A DNA stretch of 14,078 nucleotides from JADFNO01 sp965369945 (lineage in GTDB: Bacteria; Planctomycetota; Phycisphaerae; Phycisphaerales; SM1A02): assembly GCA_965369945.1 (NCBI GenBank), contig CBDUST010000091.1:1-14078 (forward strand), in the 5' to 3' direction. The translations under genes and the position numbers were made by a program. This document shows positions 1 to 4,600 of this stretch, in pieces; position 1 is the stretch's first letter; every line of letters begins with the position of its first letter. Under the pieces are notes generated by a model, which saw nothing but the letters and a program-made list of their open reading frames with translations, was not told the DNA's origin and searched no databases.

Positions 1-2
1 CA

Positions 3-437
3 CGGCATTTGGTTGATGACGAAGCGGTGTACTCGGGGTGTTACGAGGTGTGCCGAATCGATACGACTTCCCTTTCCGTGCTCGTGGGAACCTGGCTCCA
101 CACGTATTGGTCGTTGATCGCAACACTTGAATCGACAGTTTCCATGCCGTTGCCTCCGCTTTATCAGCGCACAGCTGAGGAGTTTGGACGCGGGATCATC
201 GAAGTGCTGAAAAAGCAATCGGAGGTGACGCCGGGCGTGGCGCGATTGTTGTTGCGCTTCGTTGAAAAATTCCTGCCGTACATCGATTGGCAGGTTGCGA
301 TCGCGCACTGTGAAGCGGAGGATACCGCCGAGGCAGAAGAGAACTATGAGCGGATCATTTTCAAGGACCCGGTGTTTCTGCCGGTGATTGATTTGAGAAG
401 TCTCAGAGCCGAGCAACGAACACCAAGCGCCGCGTAG
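3..437 (+). CDS. C-terminal part of an unrecognised protein (5' end outside window)
   Basis: This frame is open from the left edge to a TAG at 435-437. No stop precedes the first possible start (TTG at 9), so the gene most likely begins outside the window and only about 144 codons are seen. I do not recognise the family. The visible part is probably soluble and mostly helical: a hydrophobic stretch near the left edge (VLVGTWLHTYW), a central helix-like region (RTAEEFGRGIIEVLKKQ), and an acidic run (AEDTAEAEENYERIIFKDP) before a basic tail. That 'AEAEENYERI-FKDPVFLPV' portion recalls a helical repeat, but one repeat is not enough to call TPR. A strong terminator 45 bases downstream marks the end of this transcription unit and supports the gene being real. 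Confidence 0.55.
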   Translation, partial: RHLVDDEAVYSGCYEVCRIDTTSLSVLVGTWLHTYWSLIATLESTVSMPLPPLYQRTAEEFGRGIIEVLKKQSEVTPGVARLLLRFVEKFLPYIDWQVAIAHCEAEDTAEAEENYERIIFKDPVFLPVIDLRSLRAEQRTPSAA

Positions 438-469
438 CCCCCGCCCCCGGACCCCCCGGACTTTCCCCC
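438..469 (-). other. G-quadruplex motif on minus strand
   Basis: The plus strand has four C-runs: 438-442 (5), 444-448 (5), 452-457 (6) and 465-469 (5). On the minus strand these are four tracts of five or six G with loops of 7, 3 and 1 bases, so it meets the usual G3+N1-7 quadruplex rule with room to spare. It sits directly after the stop codon of the first gene and just before its terminator, on the template strand of that gene. Whether it folds in the cell cannot be judged from sequence. Confidence 0.6.
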
Positions 470-475
470 TTCATA

Positions 476-525
476 CAAACACGCCGCGCTGAACCCCCGG
501 AATCTTCAGCGCGGCGTTTGTTTTG
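476..525 (+). terminator. Rho-independent terminator of the first gene
   Basis: A perfect 12-bp stem, CGCCGCGCTGAA (482-493) with TTCAGCGCGGCG (505-516), encloses an 11-nt loop and is followed by the T-rich run TTTGTTTTG (517-525). The bases upstream of the stem are A-rich (CAAACA). This is a classic intrinsic terminator 45 bases after the stop codon at 437. Confidence 0.88.
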
Positions 526-572
526 ATACAAGGTGAACGACGCAATACCGCGAGGTGGAGCAAATCGCTCAA

Positions 573-612
573 AGCCTGCCCCAGTTCGGATTGCAGGCTG
601 CAATTCGCCTGC
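573..612. other. Three-segment block with mutually exclusive hairpins
   Basis: Segment 573-579 (AGCCTGC) pairs perfectly with 593-599 (GCAGGCT) across a 13-nt loop. The middle segment 593-598 (GCAGGC) can equally pair with 607-612 (GCCTGC) across an 8-nt loop. The two hairpins cannot form together. The arrangement resembles an attenuator, but no gene start lies close downstream (the nearest is 952), so it may simply be part of a repeat-rich spacer. Confidence 0.35.
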
Positions 613-635
613 ATGAAGTTGGAATGGCGGCAGCA

Positions 636-689
636 AAAGAGATGCGGAGTCTCTTTCAATATCAGCCCGCGGCCCCCGGAAATGGCGGG
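636..689. repeat. Two-hairpin dispersed element, copy A
   Basis: The copy is 54 nt long. Hairpin 1 is AAAGAGA (636-642) with TCTCTTT (650-656), loop of 7. A linker CAATATCAG (657-665) follows. Hairpin 2 is CCCGC (666-670) with GCGGG (685-689), with CCCCCGGAAATG in the loop. A second copy of the same length lies at 3352-3405 with an identical linker and loop core (CCGGAAATG), while the stem bases differ but still pair. It lies between the terminator at 476-525 and the REP array, outside any convincing gene. Confidence 0.6.
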
Positions 690-829
690 AGGGGATAAGA
701 CCCTGATCTCGTCCTGCCGCGGCGGATTTACGACACGGCGAGTCGGCCAGGGCGTATCTGCCTGTGGCATGATCGCCAGCGGAGACCCTCTCCCGGGCCC
801 CGGTTATGTGTGTGGGGGTTTTGGCCATC

Positions 830-930
830 CCGCGAAGCCGACAAGCGGCTGGGAACGCGCGAAGCCGCAAACGGCTGGGAACGCGCGAAGCCGCAAGCGG
901 CTGGGAACGCGCGAAGCCGCAAACGGCTGG
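830..930 (+). repeat. Four-unit REP array upstream of the transposase
   Basis: Four tandem units start with GAAGCCG at 834, 861, 887 and 913, with spacings of 27, 26 and 26 bases. The unit is a short palindrome, AGCCG-CAAG-CGGCT, followed by GGGAACGCGC. Units 2 and 4 carry AAACGGCT, which weakens the stem, and units 1 and 3 carry CAAGCGGCT, so the array alternates with a higher-order period near 52. Unit 1 has one extra A (GCCGACAAGCGGC). The block is followed by a G-run and the transposase start at 952. Confidence 0.8.
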
Positions 931-951
931 GGGGGTTGGTATGATTCGGTC

Positions 952-1599
952 ATGGCACGGCCGATTGTTGTTGCGCATCATTTGATATTTACGGCGTATG
1001 GTTGGTGGTTGCCGAATGATCCGCGCGGGAGTAACTCCACGACGATTCGGAATGATGTCATCGCGGATCTAGGGGAAGTTCATCATGGCCGCAAACTGGT
1101 GCAGCCGGTGTCGGGGGTGATTGGGGAGTTTTACCGCGAAGCCGACAAGCGGCTAAGAGATGAGTTGTTGACCTTTTCGGAATGTGACGTAGCGGCGATT
1201 GCGTCGGCGTTTGAAGAGGTCATTAGAGATCAGCGATACACCTGTTGGGCGTGCGCGATCATGCCGGATCACGTTCACGTGTTGATCCGCAAACACAAGC
1301 ATCTTGCAGAAGAAATGATTGCGGTCCTTCAGGACCATAGCCGCTTGCGGCTTCGCGCTGGCGGACTGCGCGCGACAAACCATCCGGTTTGGGGAGGCTG
1401 CGGCTGGAAGGTATATCTCGATCATCCCGATGAAGTGCGCCGAATCGTGCGGTATATTGAGGACAATCCGATCAAGATCGGTCGTCCGCAACAGGAATGG
1501 AAGTTCGTGAAGTCCTACGACGGTTGGCCGTTGCACGCGGGACATTCGCCGCGGTCGCCGTATGTGCGGAGGCTGCGCACAGTTGGGCGGTATTCGTGA
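952..1599 (+). CDS. REP-associated tyrosine transposase (RAYT, Y1/HUH family)
   Basis: The 215-aa product belongs to the Y1 transposase group (IS200/IS605-like), whose members nick single-stranded DNA at hairpins. The sequence shows the HUH metal-binding motif as MPDHVHVLI (H107, H109) and a likely nucleophile Y168 in RYIEDNP. N-terminal TAYGWWLPNDPRGS and C-terminal YDGWPLHAGHSP are typical of the planctomycete-style RAYT subgroup. The frame is open upstream to 523, but family similarity begins at the ATG at 952. The codons before it only translate the REP array, so 952 is chosen; a G-rich run at 929-935 could act as a loose ribosome-binding site. Length is normal for the family and no key residue is missing. 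Two REP-like sequences lie inside the reading frame, encoding READKRL (62-68) and SRLRLR (130-135). Likely role: binding or cleavage of the REP hairpins nearby, in the cytoplasm. Confidence 0.88.
   Translation: MARPIVVAHHLIFTAYGWWLPNDPRGSNSTTIRNDVIADLGEVHHGRKLVQPVSGVIGEFYREADKRLRDELLTFSECDVAAIASAFEEVIRDQRYTCWACAIMPDHVHVLIRKHKHLAEEMIAVLQDHSRLRLRAGGLRATNHPVWGGCGWKVYLDHPDEVRRIVRYIEDNPIKIGRPQQEWKFVKSYDGWPLHAGHSPRSPYVRRLRTVGRYS
1134..1154 (+). repeat. REP copy inside the RAYT reading frame (forward)
   Basis: These 21 bases are identical to array unit 1 (830-850), including the extra A that distinguishes that unit from all others. They encode R62-L68 of the transposase in frame. Confidence 0.7.
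1339..1358 (-). repeat. REP copy inside the RAYT reading frame (reverse)
   Basis: Read on the minus strand this is GCGCGAAGCCGCAAGCGGCT, the consensus REP core with a perfect stem. On the plus strand it encodes SRLRLRA within the transposase. Its orientation is opposite to the array and to the copy at 1134. Confidence 0.65.
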
Positions 1600-1629
1600 G
1601 GGAATCTGGCGGGGATGAGGGGATGAGGA

Positions 1630-1652
1630 GCGCGAAGCCGCAAGCGGCGCAG
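1630..1652 (+). repeat. REP copy between RAYT and the PAQR gene
   Basis: The core GCGAAGCCGCAAGCGGC is flanked by GC and GCAG. All 23 bases are identical to the copy at 5435-5457. It ends 14 bases before the ATG at 1667, so it occupies the place of the next gene's leader. Confidence 0.75.
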
Positions 1653-1666
1653 AGCAAGTTGGGCGA

Positions 1667-2386
1667 ATGATGGACGGCGGAGCGACCGAGCTGTATCACC
1701 TGCCGGGCTTTTACGAGCCCTTTAATGCGATCAGTCATCTGGTCGCGACCGTGCTGTTTGTGATCCTCGGCTGGAAGCTCTTGCGACACGGCGGGGGAAG
1801 CCGAACGAGTCTGACGTTCCTCGCTATCTACTCGACGGCTTGCGTGTTTCTGCTCTCAATGAGCACGGTGTTTCACATGATGGTCAGGGGCGGGACCGCC
1901 AGCCGTGTGATGGAACGCCTGGATCACGGCGCAATCTTCGTGCTGATTGCAGGCACCTTTACCGCCGTGCATGGGATCATCTTCCGCGGCTGGTTCCGAT
2001 GGGTGCCGCTTGTCGTCGTGTGGTGTGTGACGGTGGCTTGCATCACGCTGAAAACCGTTTTCTTTGAGAATCTGTCGGAGTGGGTGAGTCTTTCGTTGTA
2101 CCTCGGGCTCAGCTGGGGCGTCGCATTTTCCCTGATCCAGATCGTTCGCCGGTATGGTCTTATGTACCTCGCGCCACTCTTTGGCGGCGGCCTCGCCTAC
2201 TCGGTCGGCGCAGTCCTTGAATATTTGCGCTGGTGGGAGGTGATTCCCGGCGTGGTCCACGCCCATGAGATCTGGCACATCATGGTGCTGGCGGGCGCGC
2301 TCCTGCACTGGCGGTTTGTCTGGAAGGTGGCCGGCAATGATGGGCGAACGAAACAGCAATCACAGATGGACACGGATGAACACTGA
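1667..2386 (+). CDS. PAQR / hemolysin III family membrane protein
   Basis: The 239-aa product is an integral membrane protein of the progestin/adipoQ-receptor superfamily, which includes bacterial hemolysin III (YqfA/TrhA type). About seven hydrophobic segments are visible between residues 20 and 220. The family's metal-site residues are present: S66 and H70 in SMSTVFH, D86 in RLDHGAIF, and H200/H204 in HEIWH. TM1 carries the usual N-x-x-x-H (NAISH). Family members resemble hydrolases of membrane lipids such as ceramidases; the bacterial role is unsettled, so no substrate is assigned. Start is the first of two adjacent ATGs (1667, 1670); no good ribosome-binding site is visible because a REP lies immediately upstream. 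The last dozen codons (TKQQSQMDTDEH) are hydrophilic and lie in a 10-base tandem repeat, which suggests the natural end was extended or replaced. Confidence 0.88.
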   Translation: MMDGGATELYHLPGFYEPFNAISHLVATVLFVILGWKLLRHGGGSRTSLTFLAIYSTACVFLLSMSTVFHMMVRGGTASRVMERLDHGAIFVLIAGTFTAVHGIIFRGWFRWVPLVVVWCVTVACITLKTVFFENLSEWVSLSLYLGLSWGVAFSLIQIVRRYGLMYLAPLFGGGLAYSVGAVLEYLRWWEVIPGVVHAHEIWHIMVLAGALLHWRFVWKVAGNDGRTKQQSQMDTDEH

Positions 2387-2390
2387 CTGA
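2361..2390 (+). repeat. 10-base tandem repeat overlapping the end of the PAQR gene
   Basis: Three consecutive decamers, CACAGATGGA, CACGGATGAA and CACTGACTGA, share the pattern CACnGAtgrA. The stop codon (2384-2386) lies in the third. Similar CACAGATGAACACGG-type repeats are, to my recollection, common around gene ends in planctomycete and verrucomicrobial genomes. Confidence 0.5.
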
Positions 2391-2451
2391 TGGGCCGGGG
2401 GTCGGGGGTGGTCGCGCAGCCCAAAGACGATAATCGTTCACATTCACCTGT

Positions 2452-2479
2452 AAAGCTGCGACCGTTGGTCGCGCTCTTT
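2452..2479 (+). terminator. Hairpin downstream of the PAQR gene, possible terminator
   Basis: GCGACC (2458-2463) pairs with GGTCGC (2467-2472) across a 3-nt loop. AAAG (2452-2455) can extend the stem with CTTT (2476-2479) across a small internal loop. It lies 66 bases after the stop codon. The T-run after it is poor, so termination is uncertain. The rest of the 244-base gap before the next gene holds a G-rich stretch at 2392-2411 and nothing else I can support. Confidence 0.35.
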
Positions 2480-2630
2480 GATCGCCAAAACACCTGAACG
2501 GTTTCCGGTGGTCCGGAGTCCTGGTAATACGGATCATTCGCCCATGCAGCAGCGGCCGGATATCATGGTCCGAGGATGATCGCCTGTCGGCGCCGGGTCG
2601 TCGCAAATATGGGTTCAAAGAGACTCCGCC

Positions 2631-3335
2631 ATGAAACACAAGACCTGGTTCCGCCTCGTACTCAAAGCCATCGGGATCTTTCTGCTCGCAACCGGAGCGG
2701 TCGAGCTGGTGGATTCATTTTCCGGTTCCTTGGGAAGGGTATTTCTTACTGGCTCGTTTGGTTTCGGCGGGAGCGGGTTTCCCTACGATTTTCTAGAATT
2801 CCTGGGGTATGCCCTGCTCACCGGCCTGGTCGGAGGTATCGCGCGGCTTGTGATCGGGGCTTACCTGCTCTTCGGCGGCGCGAAGCTGGTCAACCTGTGC
2901 ATTCCCTCGAACCGGCCATACTGTCCGCATTGCGGCTACGACCTGCGCGCCGTGAGTGATGAACGCTGTCCGGAATGCGGCGTGCGGCTTCCGGCGGATT
3001 TGCTCGCGGCACCGCAAGGCGACGCAAAAGCTGACCTCACGGAATTGGACGACGAACCGCTGCCCAAGCGCACGGGCTTCACGCGATTCGTGCCGCCCCA
3101 CAACGGTCGAGCGCTGACCGGCTACTACCTCGCCATCGCTTCGCTGATTCCAGTCTTGGGGATTGTGCTAGGTCCGATCGCAGTATTCAACGGAGTGGAG
3201 GGGTTGATTCACGTCCGGCAATTCCCGACCCATGGCGGGCGGGCGCACGGAATTGTCGCGGTGGTGCTCGGCTCGTTTACGTGCCTTGCGAATATTGTCA
3301 GCATGTGTCTCTTGCCAATGGCGATCTTTCAATAG
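2631..3335 (+). CDS. Membrane protein with zinc ribbon and DUF4190-like C-terminal segment
   Basis: The 234-aa product has two or three hydrophobic segments at about 8-28 and 56-88, then a four-cysteine zinc ribbon (C98, C101, C113, C116 in CPHCGYDL and CPECGVRLP), an acidic linker, and two hydrophobic segments at about 163-188 and 206-232. The C-terminal pair, with 'YYLAIASLIPVLGIVLGPIAV' style glycine and proline spacing, resembles the small DUF4190 membrane domain. The ribbon type is frequent in planctomycete membrane proteins of unknown role. No enzyme motif is present. The ATG at 2631 follows a weak purine stretch (AAAGAGA), and hydrophobic residues begin soon after, as expected. It is separated by 244 bases from the PAQR gene and probably has its own promoter, which I could not identify. 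Confidence 0.75.
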   Translation: MKHKTWFRLVLKAIGIFLLATGAVELVDSFSGSLGRVFLTGSFGFGGSGFPYDFLEFLGYALLTGLVGGIARLVIGAYLLFGGAKLVNLCIPSNRPYCPHCGYDLRAVSDERCPECGVRLPADLLAAPQGDAKADLTELDDEPLPKRTGFTRFVPPHNGRALTGYYLAIASLIPVLGIVLGPIAVFNGVEGLIHVRQFPTHGGRAHGIVAVVLGSFTCLANIVSMCLLPMAIFQ

Positions 3336-3351
3336 CGAGCGCAGGTAAAAA

Positions 3352-3405
3352 AAGGGAGAACGGGAATCTTCTTCAATATCAGCCCCCATCCTCCGGAAAT
3401 GGGGG
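3352..3405. repeat. Two-hairpin dispersed element, copy B
   Basis: The copy is 54 nt, the same length as copy A (636-689). Hairpin 1 is AAGGGAGA (3352-3359) with TCTTCTT (3367-3373), with one bulged G and one G-T pair. The linker CAATATCAG (3374-3382) is identical. Hairpin 2 is CCCCCAT (3383-3389) with ATGGGGG (3399-3405), loop CCTCCGGAA. It starts 17 bases after the stop codon of the membrane zinc-ribbon gene. An A-run (3347-3353) lies at its left edge, so read on the minus strand it ends in T7. Confidence 0.6.
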
Positions 3406-3422
3406 ACAGCGGGGCAAGAATG

Positions 3423-3439
3423 TCAGCTTGCCAAGCTGA
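3423..3439. other. Perfect 8-1-8 palindrome
   Basis: TCAGCTTG (3423-3430), a single C, then CAAGCTGA (3432-3439). It lies 17 bases right of the two-hairpin copy B. It could be a protein-binding site or part of the same repeat; copy A has no counterpart. Confidence 0.4.
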
Positions 3440-3544
3440 ACGTTGCGGTGTATGCGGGCAAGATCCGCCTCGGGGACGAGCGGGCTCGCTGGAGATAGTC
3501 GGTGACGAGCGAGCCGGCCCGATTCCATCGGGATATACGCGCGT

Positions 3545-3559
3545 GTTTGACGTTCAAAC
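3545..3559. promoter_or_regulatory. 6-3-6 palindrome upstream of the secreted protein gene, possible operator
   Basis: GTTTGA (3545-3550), CGT, TCAAAC (3554-3559). It lies 71 bases upstream of the ATG at 3631, a plausible position for a transcription-factor site, but no -35/-10 pair with proper spacing could be assigned around it. Confidence 0.25.
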
Positions 3560-3630
3560 TGTATCAGAGCGACGCTCCCATTCACCCGGCGACTATGATG
3601 CCTCCGGCGAGAGCCCCAGGAGCAAACAGC

Positions 3631-4539
3631 ATGAAGAATTGGAACTGGAAGCTTGTCGCAGCGATCGGCGCTGCGATCGTCGCAATCAGCACGCTACCAA
3701 CGGTGTTGAGCGCATTTGCGCCCGAACAGACGGCGGAAGCGTCGACGGCCTCTACCGTGGCGGGCCAGACCTCCGGCATCAACGGCCGAACCAAGAGTCG
3801 CGTCACCTTCCACTACTCACACCCGCCCGGACCGAGAGTCTCAGCCCTCATCGGGAAATACGCAGGTACTTCAGTGGTCGTGCAACGCCAGCACTTCGTC
3901 CACAAATGTCGCATCGCCCTACCTGTCGAGAACAGCCACGATTGGATATTCCAGCGCGAGAAGCTACGGATGTCACTCTTGCGTCTAAGACAATCCTTCG
4001 AGAACGAATGGGATCCAGACAACCCCCAATTCTCGACTCTCATGCTCGATCTTGAGCCGCATTGGGACAACCTCGGTCACTCGCGAATTGACGTGATGCA
4101 GGATGCACTGGGAATGTGCCTGGACATCCTCGGCCAATCGGTCCAGGTCGGCTTTCAGGGCAATCCGCATCAACGGGGACTGAACAGCAAGGGTGTCCCT
4201 CCAATTCGCATCTACGACAGCATCCTGTCTGCTCAGGGAGCAATTTTCATCCATGCCAGATTCTCCAGCAGGGGTAATAACTGGGTTACCAAAGGCATGG
4301 CGCTCACCAAACACTTGCTGGATCGAGTCGAACCCATCCGCGACGGCCGACCTACTATTGCAATTGTCGCGGCGGAACGCTCCGACAACACTCGCTCCGG
4401 CCTCATCCCCGACGATGTGCTGATCGAACAACTGCGACTTCTCGTTGCGGCGAACGTCGAGATTTGCGTCTATGGTTTGGTTGATGCCGAGACCGCACAT
4501 GTCATCGAGCTGGCTCGGCGGGTGATCCTGGAGAAATAG
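3631..4539 (+). CDS. Secreted or membrane-anchored protein of unknown family
   Basis: The ATG at 3631 is chosen over the upstream frame opening at 3502 because it has a clean AGGAG (3618-3622) eight bases before it and begins a typical signal or anchor sequence (MKNWNWK followed by a hydrophobic stretch to about residue 28). The product is 302 aa. After an Ala/Thr-rich linker (30-55), the body from about 57 to 302 alternates short beta-like and amphipathic helical segments: TLMLDLEPHW (136-145), AIFIHARFSS (204-213), TIAIVAAERS (242-251), VEICVYGLVD (276-285). Acidic residues at strand ends (D140, E142, E249) and this rhythm are reminiscent of a TIM-barrel glycosidase-like fold, but I recognise no family and assign no activity. 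One or two cysteines (C93, C163) are present. The gene is convergent with the minus-strand zinc-ribbon gene, 61 bases away. Confidence 0.7.
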   Translation: MKNWNWKLVAAIGAAIVAISTLPTVLSAFAPEQTAEASTASTVAGQTSGINGRTKSRVTFHYSHPPGPRVSALIGKYAGTSVVVQRQHFVHKCRIALPVENSHDWIFQREKLRMSLLRLRQSFENEWDPDNPQFSTLMLDLEPHWDNLGHSRIDVMQDALGMCLDILGQSVQVGFQGNPHQRGLNSKGVPPIRIYDSILSAQGAIFIHARFSSRGNNWVTKGMALTKHLLDRVEPIRDGRPTIAIVAAERSDNTRSGLIPDDVLIEQLRLLVAANVEICVYGLVDAETAHVIELARRVILEK

Positions 4540-4600
4540 ACGATTTGAGCGATCAAAACATCGAGGCCTGCCAGGTAGATCCAGGGCAATCCGCAAGCTA

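Larger units (their letters stand above)
830..1652 (+). mobile_element. REP-RAYT unit (REPtron-like)
   Basis: The transposase gene at 952-1599 is bracketed by repeats of one family: a four-unit array directly upstream (830-930) and a single copy 31 bases after its stop codon (1630-1652), all in the same orientation with core GCGAAGCCGCAAGCGGC. Known RAYT proteins are single-copy HUH enzymes that sit among the REP sequences they recognise, so this looks like the autonomous locus for the REPs scattered through the window. No terminal inverted repeats or target duplications are visible, as expected for RAYTs, and the outer limits given are simply the outermost REPs. Confidence 0.65.

Noticed and set aside
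830..930. Repeat array read as a CRISPR
   Set aside because: Units are only 26 bases including their spacer part, the intervening bases are identical rather than unique, and no cas gene is near.
523..951. N-terminal extension of the transposase frame over 143 codons
   Set aside because: The extension merely translates the two-hairpin repeat and the REP array; family similarity starts at the ATG at 952.
403..981. 192-codon minus-strand frame across the REP array
   Set aside because: Its protein consists of repeat-encoded arginine- and alanine-rich sequence and shows no domain or start signal.
2392..2411. Second G-quadruplex motif on the plus strand
   Set aside because: Only three tracts of three or more G plus a GG; it does not meet the four-tract rule.
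3399..4055. 218-codon plus-strand frame overlapping the exported protein
   Set aside because: It overlaps in another frame the gene with a clear ribosome-binding site and signal sequence, and its protein is arginine-rich without any motif.
3985..4596. 203-codon minus-strand frame antisense to the exported protein
   Set aside because: Shadow frame; the plus-strand gene has the signal sequence and ribosome-binding site.
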